In this document: positions 1 through 6,246 of the stretch, piece after piece
Position numbering within the stretch: the first letter of the stretch is position 1
Layout of the letters: every line of letters begins with the position of its first letter
Origin: Eubacteriales bacterium
GTDB taxonomy: Bacteria; Bacillota; Clostridia; Peptostreptococcales; Anaerovoracaceae
DNA length: 18,626 nt
Direction: 5' to 3'
NCBI GenBank assembly: GCA_028691625.1
Contig: JAQUYZ010000003.1
Span: 1-18,626, forward strand
Notes under the pieces: model-generated
What the model was told of the DNA's origin: nothing
Database searches by the model: none
What the model saw: the letters and a program-made list of their open reading frames with translations, nothing else
Program-made: the position numbers and the translations under genes

Positions 1-84
1 CTTTGCGCCTTCCTTTTCTTCAACGGAAAGCTCCAGTCTGGAAAGCGCTCCGATGTAATCGATCAATTCATTCGTAATCTTCAT
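1..84 (-). CDS. gatC: GatC, subunit C of Asp-tRNA(Asn)/Glu-tRNA(Gln) amidotransferase (N-terminal fragment)
   Basis: The gene starts at the ATG at 84-82 and runs off the left window edge, so only 28 residues are visible. They begin MKITNELIDYIGALSRLEL, the typical first helix of GatC, in which an I/V-x-x-I/L-A-x-L-(A/S)-R-L-E-L pattern is conserved. A good ribosome site (GGAGG, 96-92) lies 7 bases before the ATG. GatC is the small scaffold subunit of the GatCAB complex, which uses glutamine as ammonia donor to convert Asp-tRNA(Asn) to Asn-tRNA(Asn), or Glu-tRNA(Gln) to Gln-tRNA(Gln). The T-box leader directly upstream, with an apparent Asn specifier, supports the identification and suggests that the asparagine branch matters here. 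gatA and gatB would be expected beyond the edge but are not visible. Confidence 0.85.
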   Translation of the reverse strand, partial: MKITNELIDYIGALSRLELSVEEKEGAK

Positions 85-120
85 GTTTTCACCTCCGAAA
101 CACAGCAGGGAATTTTTTAA

Positions 121-470
121 CAAAATAAAAAGTCCCCAGAATAATACTATCCTAGGGACGAAAAAAATCCGCGGTACCACCCAAATTGACGCAGCGTTCA
201 AACTGTAGGCGTCACCAAAAATCTGAGATTGACGTCTTGTTTTTATGCCTTAATCCTCTCGATGCATTGTAACGTATGCAACACGGACAGATTTACTAAG
301 CTTTCAAAGGAACCGGGAAGTGTTCCCGTCCCTCTGTTTTCCGTTGAACCTGCCGGCTCCGAAGTGTTCTTCGTCCGGAGTGTCACAAATGGCAATTTCA
401 GTCGCGTTGCCAATCCCTGCTTTGCGTTTCTCCCGATTACTTTTCTTCCTCTGCGCCGATCTCTGTATCG
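121..470 (-). promoter_or_regulatory. T-box leader of gatC, apparent Asn (AAC) specifier
   Basis: The minus-strand leader carries the T-box core GGGTGGTACCGCGG (182-169). It is followed by a terminator (stem 159-152 with 139-132, eight pairs including one G-U) and a T-run at 131-121. Stem III (TGACGC with GCGTCA) lies just upstream of the core. Stem I can be folded by eye. GGC (458-456) and GAAG pair with CTTC and GCC around a K-turn-like GA region. The S-turn bases AGTA (441-438) face GAA. TCGGGAG pairs with CTCCGGA (one mismatch). CGCAAA pairs with TTTGTG, and GGCAA with TTGCC forms the apical arm. In the specifier loop the codon after GAAG is AAC (368-366), followed by the expected A. The family mechanism is that uncharged tRNA pairs with the specifier and the T-box bulge, stabilising the antiterminator so that transcription continues into gatC. 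The specifier assignment is inference; the presence of a T-box is close to certain. Confidence 0.93.
132..159 (-). terminator. T-box terminator hairpin
   Basis: On the minus strand GTCCCTAG (159-152) pairs with CTGGGGAC (139-132), eight pairs including one G-U, around a 12-base loop. A T-rich run (131-121) follows. Its 5' arm overlaps bases expected in the competing T-box antiterminator. Confidence 0.85.
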
Positions 471-491
471 TTCAATAAAATCTTGTCGTAA

Positions 492-520
492 ACGTTATCA
501 CAATTTAAAATGAATTGCAA
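492..520 (-). promoter_or_regulatory. Probable promoter of the gatC T-box transcript
   Basis: Minus strand: TTGCAA (520-515), 17 bases, TAACGT (497-492). Both hexamers are imperfect but the spacing is ideal, and a start near 485 would include all of the T-box stem I. Its -35 lies 18 bases from the -35 of the divergent glnN promoter. Confidence 0.5.
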
Positions 521-538
521 GTATTTTATTTTTTCATA

Positions 539-567
539 TTGACAGATCGGAAAACTCTCGCTATACT
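539..567 (+). promoter_or_regulatory. glnN promoter (sigma-A type)
   Basis: TTGACA (539-544), a 17-base spacer and TATACT (562-567): perfect -35, five of six at -10. The predicted start is about 573-575, which gives a leader of about 87 bases that contains a terminator hairpin before the gene. Confidence 0.8.
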
Positions 568-583
568 AATCCATTATAGCAAT

Positions 584-619
584 GGCGCTGTAGGTATTTA
601 CCTCTGCGCCCTTTTTTAT
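584..619 (+). terminator. Promoter-proximal terminator/attenuator in the glnN leader
   Basis: GGCGC (584-588) pairs with GCGCC (606-610), enclosing an inner AGGT/ACCT helix, and a T-run CTTTTTTATT (611-620) follows at once. It sits between the glnN promoter and the glnN ribosome site, about 10 to 35 bases after the predicted transcription start. No other gene ends here, because the upstream neighbour is divergent, so it most likely attenuates glnN. An upstream inverted repeat, CCATT with AATGG (571-585), shares G584-G585 with the terminator stem and could compete with it. The predicted start falls inside that repeat, which weakens the competition idea. Confidence 0.65.
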
Positions 620-660
620 TGGAAAAAATAATATTTTTAATAAAGGATGGAGGATTTCAT

Positions 661-2754
661 ATGGATAAGATCTCGTCAATTTTTGGAAGCCTGGTATTTA
701 ACGATGCTGTCATGAAAGAACGCTTGCCAAAGGATATCTACAAAGCATTAAAGAGAAATATGGAAGAGGGTACCAATCTTTCTCTCGAAGTCGCAAATAC
801 GGTAGCAACTGCAATGAAAAACTGGGCTCTTGAAAAAGGCGCCACCCATTTTACCCACTGGTTCCAGCCTATGACCGGGATCACCGCGGAAAAGCACGAC
901 AGCTTTCTGACGCCGACGGGCGACGGAGGTGTGATTATGGAATTTTCGGGGAAAGAACTGATCAAAGGGGAACCGGATGCATCCAGTTTTCCGTCCGGCG
1001 GAATCAGAGCGACCTTTGAGGCAAGAGGTTATACGAACTGGGATCCCAGCTCCTTTGCCTTTATCAAAGAGCACACACTGTGCATTCCAACCGCTTTCTG
1101 CTCCTATCACGGCGAGGCTCTGGACAAAAAGACTCCGCTGCTACGCTCCATGGAGGCTTTGAACATTCAGGCGCTCAGAGTATTAAGGCTGTTTGGGCAA
1201 TACGAGGTACAGCGTGTAGTTTCCACCATCGGAGCCGAACAGGAGTACTTTTTAATCAACAAGGATCTGTTTGACAAAAGAAAGGATCTCATCTACTGCG
1301 GAAGAACCCTATTCGGTGCGAAACCGCCAAAGAATCAGGAGCTTGACGATCATTACTTCGGAGCGATCAAACCAAGGGTCAGCGCTTATATGGAGGAGCT
1401 GGACGAAGAGCTTTGGAAGCTTGGAATTTATGTTAAAACTGAACACAATGAGGTTGCGCCGTCCCAGCACGAGCTGGCTCCGGTATTCACCACTTCCAAT
1501 ATCGCCACCGACCAGAATCAGATGACCATGGAACTTATGAAAAAGGTGGCTTCCAATCATGGATTGGTGTGTCTGCTTCACGAAAAACCCTTTGCCGGCA
1601 TCAACGGCAGCGGCAAGCATGTGAATTGGTCCTTGTCCACCAGCACCGGTGAAAATCTCCTCAAACCGGGGAAAAACCCCGGCAGTAATCTTCGGTTTCT
1701 GTTGTTCCTCTGTGCTGTGATCAAGGCGGTTGATGAATATCAGGATCTGCTGCGCATTTCTGTTGCAAGCGCAGGAAACGATCACCGTCTGGGCGGCAAC
1801 GAAGCACCTCCTGCAATCATTTCGATGTTTATCGGAGAGGATCTGGAAGCGCTCCTGAACGCAATCGAAAGAGGGGAGGACTACACGGAAAACCAGGACC
1901 GTACCATGAACATGGGCATCTCCGTGCTTTCGCAATTTAAACGAGATACCACTGACAGAAACAGAACCTCCCCTTTTGCTTTTACAGGGAATAAGTTTGA
2001 GTTTCGAATGCCCGGTTCCGGAGCCTCCATTGCTTGTCCCAGCTACATGCTGAACGTAACGGTGGCGGAATCATTAAGACAGTTTGCAGACATTCTGGAA
2101 CAATCCAAGGATATGGAGGCCAGCCTGAAAACGTTGATCAAACATACCGTGGCAAAACATAAACGAATTATTTTTAACGGAAACAACTACGCCGAAGAAT
2201 GGATCGCCATGGCGGAAAGCCGGGGACTTCTGAATTTGAAATCCACAGTGGACGCCCTGCCGCTCTTTACAAGTGAAAAGAACCTGAGGCTTTTGAAGCA
2301 GCATGGGATTTTCACGGAAGTCGAGGTTCGCGCCAGACAGGAAATTCTTCTGCGTGAATACTGCAATGTTTTGAATATTGAAGCATTGACGATGACCGAT
2401 ATGGCGAACAGGTCGATCCTGCCGGCAGTATCCGCTTATATCAAAACCCTTTCCGATACTGCCCTCGGCAAAAAAGAGCTGGGACTTGAAGAAAAAGCCT
2501 GTGAACTGGAAAAAGAATGGATCACCAATCTGTCCTCCATTTCCCAGAGTCTTTACAGGGCAGTACACGAGCTGGATAACGCACTGATCGAAGTGAATGC
2601 CCTCGAGGATCTCTTTGCGACTGCGGAGTACTATAGTAAAATAGTGCTGCCGGTCATGAGGGAGATCCGAATTGCTGCGGACACTCTGGAAACCATGACC
2701 GCTTCAGACAGCTGGCCATTCCCGGCATACGGTGAGCTGCTGTTCAGCGTGTAA
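661..2754 (+). CDS. glnN: Type III glutamine synthetase (GSIII)
   Basis: This enzyme makes glutamine from glutamate, ammonia and ATP. The 697-residue length is right for the GSIII family, much longer than the 440-470 residues of GSI. Visible glutamine-synthetase motifs include GAEQEYF (about 191-197), [11 protein letters not shown] (261-271) and [10 protein letters not shown] (315-324), followed by GNEAPPAI. The N-terminus (IFGSLVFND, then THWFQPMTG) and the helical C-terminal extension are GSIII-specific. An upstream in-frame ATG at 619 exists, but it lies in the T-run of the leader terminator and has no ribosome site. The ATG at 661 has GGAGG (649-653) at 7 bases. The gene is monocistronic between a strong promoter with attenuator and a 13-pair terminator. 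A convergent ANTAR regulator lies just downstream, suggesting nitrogen-responsive antitermination. Transcription runs against the expected replication fork. Confidence 0.95.
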   Translation: MDKISSIFGSLVFNDAVMKERLPKDIYKALKRNMEEGTNLSLEVANTVATAMKNWALEKGATHFTHWFQPMTGITAEKHDSFLTPTGDGGVIMEFSGKELIKGEPDASSFPSGGIRATFEARGYTNWDPSSFAFIKEHTLCIPTAFCSYHGEALDKKTPLLRSMEALNIQALRVLRLFGQYEVQRVVSTIGAEQEYFLINKDLFDKRKDLIYCGRTLFGAKPPKNQELDDHYFGAIKPRVSAYMEELDEELWKLGIYVKTEHNEVAPSQHELAPVFTTSNIATDQNQMTMELMKKVASNHGLVCLLHEKPFAGINGSGKHVNWSLSTSTGENLLKPGKNPGSNLRFLLFLCAVIKAVDEYQDLLRISVASAGNDHRLGGNEAPPAIISMFIGEDLEALLNAIERGEDYTENQDRTMNMGISVLSQFKRDTTDRNRTSPFAFTGNKFEFRMPGSGASIACPSYMLNVTVAESLRQFADILEQSKDMEASLKTLIKHTVAKHKRIIFNGNNYAEEWIAMAESRGLLNLKSTVDALPLFTSEKNLRLLKQHGIFTEVEVRARQEILLREYCNVLNIEALTMTDMANRSILPAVSAYIKTLSDTALGKKELGLEEKACELEKEWITNLSSISQSLYRAVHELDNALIEVNALEDLFATAEYYSKIVLPVMREIRIAADTLETMTASDSWPFPAYGELLFSV

Positions 2755-2788
2755 CTGCTTCCTCTTTTTCATTTGTTGATAAATAGTT

Positions 2789-2819
2789 AAGAACCGTAAA
2801 CGATCTGTTTACGGTTCTT
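2789..2819. terminator. Bidirectional terminator between glnN and the ANTAR gene
   Basis: AAGAACCGTAAAC (2789-2801) and GTTTACGGTTCTT (2807-2819) form a perfect 13-pair stem with a 5-base loop. On the plus strand a T-rich stretch follows. It lies between two convergent genes and could end both, though the T-run is poorer on the minus side. Confidence 0.8.
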
Positions 2820-2846
2820 TGCTTCGTTTCAAGCTTTTATGAAAAT

Positions 2847-3431
2847 TTATTTCGGCAATCCGTCCTGCTCGTATACCTTAAGGATCTGCTTTGCTACCCG
2901 CGCCTTCGGCAGGCGCAGATCCATTGCCTGCTTCTCAATATACTTGTGAGCCTGGACTTCAGACATAGACAGATGCTGAATCAGCACACATTTCGCTCTG
3001 TTAATAATCTTCAACTCCTCCAGCTTCAACTGGAGACTGATATTTTCTTCCTTCAGGGACTGCACTCTGTGTGCCGTCACCTCTGTAAATTTAACCGCCT
3101 GGTCGAAGAAGGCCTTTACGATTGGCTTTCCGACCACCAGAATACCATAAGGCTCAACCTTTTGCGCAATTGCGTTTGCATATTTATTCTGCACCGCCAG
3201 AAGGACTCCGGCCGTGTGCTTTTCCGCCGCATAAACTGCCAGATCAACCCCTGTTTTTCCTTCCAGCGGAGAATTAACGATGACCAGATCAAACTCGTTC
3301 GTTTCCAGCAGTGCGGAGGCATCTTCTTCGGCATCTATCGTTTCAATCTGTGAGAACAACTCTGATTGCAGCAGCTGCACCAGCATATCCTTGCTTTTTC
3401 CCTTTTTTGATACCAACAGGATTCTCTTCAT
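2847..3431 (-). CDS. ANTAR-domain RNA-binding regulator with a pseudo-receiver domain
   Basis: This 194-residue protein has an N-terminal response-regulator-like fold (about 1-120), a coiled-coil stretch (about 120-140) and a C-terminal ANTAR domain (about 135-190, with INRAKCVL, then EVQAHKYIEKQAMD and RVAKQIL). ANTAR domains bind tandem RNA hairpins and prevent terminator formation. In the receiver part the phosphoacceptor position in DLVIVNSP is Asn53 instead of Asp. The acidic pair after strand 1 is replaced (VSKKGKS), while the Lys102-Pro103 pair is kept. Phosphorylation-independent control is therefore likely. The ATG at 3431 has a GGGAGG-type ribosome site. Clostridial relatives encoded beside glnA are thought to control glutamine synthetase by antitermination. 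The convergent position beside glnN, which has a leader terminator, suggests the same role here; that is inference. Confidence 0.88.
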   Translation of the reverse strand: MKRILLVSKKGKSKDMLVQLLQSELFSQIETIDAEEDASALLETNEFDLVIVNSPLEGKTGVDLAVYAAEKHTAGVLLAVQNKYANAIAQKVEPYGILVVGKPIVKAFFDQAVKFTEVTAHRVQSLKEENISLQLKLEELKIINRAKCVLIQHLSMSEVQAHKYIEKQAMDLRLPKARVAKQILKVYEQDGLPK

Positions 3432-3465
3432 CCATTCACCGCCCTCCCGGAAAATATAATGTTCA

Positions 3466-3493
3466 ATTATACCATTGAATTATAATTTTACAA
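3466..3493 (-). promoter_or_regulatory. Probable promoter of the ANTAR regulator gene
   Basis: Minus strand: TTGTAA (3493-3488), 16 bases, TATAAT (3471-3466). The -10 is perfect and the -35 is four of six. It lies 35 bases upstream of the start codon, in a very A/T-rich stretch just after the trpS terminator. Confidence 0.6.
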
Positions 3494-3560
3494 TATATTA
3501 TTTTTTTGAGTGTGTTGTTATCAGCTGCGCTCTGTTATAACCTTTAATGGTCAGGAGGAA

Positions 3561-3592
3561 TAAAATAAAAGCTGCCTTGATTTATCAAGGCA
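3561..3592 (-). terminator. Terminator after trpS
   Basis: Minus strand: TGCCTTGA (3592-3585), loop TAAA, TCAAGGCA (3580-3573), then a T-rich tail GCTTTTATTTT (3571-3561). It would end the rsbV-rsbW-sigB-trpS transcript. The 225-base interval from 3432 to 3656 holds only this terminator and the ANTAR gene promoter. Confidence 0.85.
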
Positions 3593-3656
3593 ACCGTTAA
3601 TTTTGCTAACTATCAACTCTTATTCTATATTTTTTAAAATGCAGAGGCTATTTGAG

Positions 3657-4637
3657 CTATAGTCCAAGTCCGAACTTTTTCTTGACTCTGGCCAGAGTTT
3701 TTTCTGATGTGGCGTTTGCTCTTTCTGCACCATCCTTCAGAATATCAATCAATTCCTGAGATTTGCGGATTTCATGATACCGCTGCTGTATGGGCATGAT
3801 CGCTCCCACGGTAACCTCCACCAGGTCTTTTTTGAAATCTCCGTAGCCGCAGCCCTCATATTTTTTCTCGATCTCCGCCACGCCCATTCCGGAGAATGCG
3901 CTGTAGATATTCAGCAAATTGCTGACACCCGGTTTGTTGATACTGTCAAAGCGAATGCTTCCTTCTGAATCCGTGGTGGAACGCATAATGGATTTTTTAA
4001 TTTTATTGGCGTCATCCAAAAGAGAAATTCTGCTATGGATGTTTTCCGCACTTTTACTCATCTTTGAAGTCGGGTCATCCAGGGACATGATTCTTGCCCC
4101 TTCCTTTAAAAATCTCCCATCGGGAACGACAAAGGTTTTTCCGTATTTATTATTCACTCTTTCCGCAAGATCTCTGGTGATTTCGATATGCTGCTTCTGA
4201 TCATTTCCCACGGGAACAACGTCCGTATCGTAGAGCAGTATGTCCGCCGCCATTAGGATCGGATAGGTAAACAGCCCTGTAGGAGCCGATTCGCTGTCTT
4301 TGCTCTTCTGCTTAAACTGGGTCATTCTTGACAGCTCGCCGGTGTAAGAGTTGCACATAAGAATCCATGCAAGCTCTGCATGACCCGGCACCATGGATTG
4401 AACAAAGATGACCGACTTTTTCGGATCAAGTCCTACAGCAAGATAAAGAGCAGCTACGTCCAGGATGTTATCTTTGAGTATTTTAGGATCCTGCGGCAAT
4501 GTGATGGAATGAAGGTCCACAATGCAATAAATGCAGTCATTGTCCTGCTGCAGCTCTACAAACTGCATTAATGCCCCCAAATAGTTGCCGATATGAATAT
4601 TTCCTGTTGGCTGTACTCCTGAAAAAACTCGTTTCAT
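3657..4637 (-). CDS. trpS: Tryptophanyl-tRNA synthetase
   Basis: This class I aminoacyl-tRNA synthetase charges tRNA-Trp with tryptophan in the cytoplasm. The 326 residues match the bacterial norm (about 325-335). Visible signatures are FSGVQPTGNIHIGNYLGA with the HIGH-like HIGN at 15-18, GNDQKQHIE (144-152) in the tryptophan/ATP pocket region, and KMSKS at 192-196 preceded by MSLDDPTS. The ATG at 4637 has GGAG 8 bases upstream. It starts only 40 bases after the sigB stop with no terminator between, so it is probably the last gene of the rsbV-rsbW-sigB transcript. There is no room for a T-box leader of its own, although trpS genes in Firmicutes often have one. Confidence 0.96.
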   Translation of the reverse strand: MKRVFSGVQPTGNIHIGNYLGALMQFVELQQDNDCIYCIVDLHSITLPQDPKILKDNILDVAALYLAVGLDPKKSVIFVQSMVPGHAELAWILMCNSYTGELSRMTQFKQKSKDSESAPTGLFTYPILMAADILLYDTDVVPVGNDQKQHIEITRDLAERVNNKYGKTFVVPDGRFLKEGARIMSLDDPTSKMSKSAENIHSRISLLDDANKIKKSIMRSTTDSEGSIRFDSINKPGVSNLLNIYSAFSGMGVAEIEKKYEGCGYGDFKKDLVEVTVGAIMPIQQRYHEIRKSQELIDILKDGAERANATSEKTLARVKKKFGLGL

Positions 4638-4677
4638 TGAAATTCTCCTTTGGTTTTCTTATCTTATGGCTTATTAT

Positions 4678-5427
4678 TTACACTTTTATGGCTGCTTTAA
4701 ACCTCTCTCTGATTTTCTTTTCCAGCCTCGAAATGGTCATTTGAGAGACGCCCATTTCCTCCGCGATGTCCTGCTGGGTTTCATTTTTGAAAAACCTTCT
4801 CTTGAAGATGTCCTTTTCCTTGTCTGAGAGATCCATCATCACCGTTTTAATCAGTTCTGCATTCTCAAAGCTATGATATCCGTGCTCTTCTCTGCCGGTA
4901 TATTTTTCAAGCACTGCGCCATCTCCCTCATCACCGCCCTCGTCAAAGGTCTGATTCAGGGAATATGTACTGTAGGCCTGACCGCCTTCCATCGCTTCCA
5001 GAATTTCTTCTTCTGAATAGCCCAGATAATCCGCCAGTTCCTTGACGGTCGGAATGCGGGAATACTTACCGTACAAGTGTTCCTTCGCCGGTGAAATCTG
5101 TGCGGAAATCTCCTTCAATCTCCTTGGAACCTTGATTGCCCACCCTTTATCCCGAAAATAGCGCTTGATCTCTCCGATGATGGTCGGCGTCGCAAAGCTT
5201 GTAAATTCATAGCCCTTGGAGGCATCATATCTTTCGACAGCAAAAACTAAGGCCATGGAGCCAACTTGATACAAGTCCTCATAATCCACGCCCTTGTTTA
5301 AATATTTTTTTATTAAAATATCAACGATATAAAGATACTTTTCAACAATCTCGTTTCGCAGTTCGATGCTTTTTGTTTCGTGATACCGATCGAAAAGCTC
5401 CTTGTTACTGGTTTGTGCTGAGGTCAT
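4678..5427 (-). CDS. sigB: RNA polymerase sigma factor of the SigB/SigF/SigG family, most like SigB
   Basis: This 249-residue group 3 sigma factor directs RNA polymerase to a stress or developmental regulon. Region 2 is visible (DLYQVGSMAL, then ERYDASKGYEFTSFATPTI, IGEIKRYFRDKGW and VPRRLKE, about 51-105). Region 3 follows (about 115-150) and the region 4 helix-turn-helix is near 215-245 (TQQDIAEEMGVSQMTISRLEKK). The DEGGDEGDGA linker before region 4 is acidic. The order STAS protein, kinase, sigma factor is shared by the sigB and spoIIA operons. The partner kinase is clearly RsbW-like and the operon has a sigma-B-type promoter, so SigB is preferred over SigF. The ATG at 5427 follows the rsbW stop by 12 bases, with a G-rich ribosome site. 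Confidence 0.88.
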   Translation of the reverse strand: MTSAQTSNKELFDRYHETKSIELRNEIVEKYLYIVDILIKKYLNKGVDYEDLYQVGSMALVFAVERYDASKGYEFTSFATPTIIGEIKRYFRDKGWAIKVPRRLKEISAQISPAKEHLYGKYSRIPTVKELADYLGYSEEEILEAMEGGQAYSTYSLNQTFDEGGDEGDGAVLEKYTGREEHGYHSFENAELIKTVMMDLSDKEKDIFKRRFFKNETQQDIAEEMGVSQMTISRLEKKIRERFKAAIKV

Positions 5428-5439
5428 ATCATCCCCCCA

Positions 5440-5856
5440 TTAAAATCGGCTTAAATATTTCACCATTTTAATACTGGTACCCATACCTAATTCAGAAAAA
5501 ATATCGACTTCGTCCATAAGCGCCTTAATAATAAAAATGCCTAAGCCCCCTTCTTTCGGGCAGCTGCAATCTGTCAGCGGCTTTTGATATTTTGCCGTAT
5601 CATAGCCTCCGGCATGATCGACAATGGAAATGATAATTCTTCCGTCCCCTACTTCACAGGCTACTTCGTAGCATTCCTCGCGATTTGGGCTTCCATGGCA
5701 TACCACATTGGTGCACGCCTCTGAAACGGCTACCTTAATATCCTCGACCGCCTCTATATCAAAGCCTGCGCTATTCGCCAGAGAAGATATCGCCAATCTG
5801 ACCGTGCCAACATATTCAGGCTTTCCGGGAATCGAGAATTTCAATATATCTGTCAT
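5440..5856 (-). CDS. rsbW: Anti-sigma factor / serine kinase, RsbW type
   Basis: This is a 138-residue GHKL-fold kinase. Such proteins bind and silence their sigma factor and phosphorylate the STAS partner. The N-terminal segment KPEYVGTVRLAISSLA followed by VEDIKVAVSEACTN (N-box) is strikingly RsbW-like. The G1-type region (VDHAGGYD) and the GGLGIFIIKALMD lid/G2 region follow. An upstream in-frame ATG at 5910 would overlap rsbV and has no ribosome site. The ATG at 5856 has a GAGGAG-type site and leaves a 25-base gap, so it was chosen. The neighbours are its presumed antagonist (rsbV, upstream) and target sigma factor (downstream). SpoIIAB of the spoIIA operon is the main alternative, but the match in the first 50 residues favours RsbW. 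Confidence 0.88.
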   Translation of the reverse strand: MTDILKFSIPGKPEYVGTVRLAISSLANSAGFDIEAVEDIKVAVSEACTNVVCHGSPNREECYEVACEVGDGRIIISIVDHAGGYDTAKYQKPLTDCSCPKEGGLGIFIIKALMDEVDIFSELGMGTSIKMVKYLSRF

Positions 5857-5881
5857 TTTCCTCTCCTCTTTCAAGTGGTTC

Positions 5882-6199
5882 TTAATGATCCGAACAAAGT
5901 ATTCTGTCAAGACTGGTAATGTTGAGCAGCTTTCTGATATTGTCCCTTGGGTTGATCAGCTTAATCCGATTATCACTTTCCTGCATTCTTCCAAACGCTC
6001 CGATAATCACGCCAAGACCGGTGCTGTCAATATAATTCAGTTCATCAAGATGCAGCAGGATGTCTGCTTTCTTTTCCCGATATGCACCGTCCAAATATTC
6101 TCTTAGTTGGGGAGCGGTGGAAATATCCACCTCACCCTTCGCAACTAATTCCCATTGGCCCAATTCATTATTGTAACTGCTCTTCATTTGTAATGACAT
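5882..6199 (-). CDS. rsbV: Anti-sigma factor antagonist (STAS domain), RsbV type
   Basis: This 105-residue single STAS-domain protein carries the conserved helix-cap motif YIDSTGLGV, with Ser59 as the expected phosphorylation site. In this family the unphosphorylated form captures the RsbW kinase and frees the sigma factor, phosphorylation by RsbW inactivates it, and a PP2C phosphatase (RsbU/RsbP/SpoIIE type) restores it. No phosphatase gene is in the window. The ATG at 6199 has GAGGAGG 8 bases upstream. The gene starts 47 bases after the gyrA stop and a sigma-B-type promoter fills that gap. SpoIIAA has the same fold, so the name depends on the RsbW-like partner. Confidence 0.85.
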   Translation of the reverse strand: MSLQMKSSYNNELGQWELVAKGEVDISTAPQLREYLDGAYREKKADILLHLDELNYIDSTGLGVIIGAFGRMQESDNRIKLINPRDNIRKLLNITSLDRILCSDH

Positions 6200-6220
6200 T
6201 GCAACTTCCTCCTCGAATGT

Positions 6221-6245
6221 ATACCCTTTGTAAGAGGTCTCAAAC
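6221..6245 (-). promoter_or_regulatory. Sigma-B-type promoter of rsbV-rsbW-sigB
   Basis: Minus strand: GTTTGA (6245-6240), 13 bases, GGGTAT (6226-6221). This matches the sigma-B pattern GTTT(A/T)(A/T), 12-15 bases, GGG(A/T)A(A/T) at all but one position, and continues as GGGTATA. The -35 begins directly after the gyrA stop codon. The -10 is so close to rsbV that the transcript would start at or next to the ribosome site. No terminator separates gyrA from rsbV, so read-through from gyrBA is also possible. Confidence 0.65.
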
Positions 6246-6246
6246 T

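Noticed and set aside
229..513. Open frame of 94 codons in the gatC leader
   Set aside because: It lies opposite the T-box RNA structure, lacks a ribosome site, and its codons are explained by the conserved RNA on the other strand.
571..620. Canonical two-hairpin ANTAR target in the glnN leader
   Set aside because: The first hairpin has a five-base loop in its best pairing and would be cut by the predicted transcription start. The second has no A1/G4 six-base loop. It was kept only as a hypothesis in the findings.
619..660. Earlier start for glnN at 619
   Set aside because: That ATG lies in the terminator's T-run without a ribosome site, and the added residues are not part of the GSIII family. 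The ATG at 661 has GGAGG at 7 bases.
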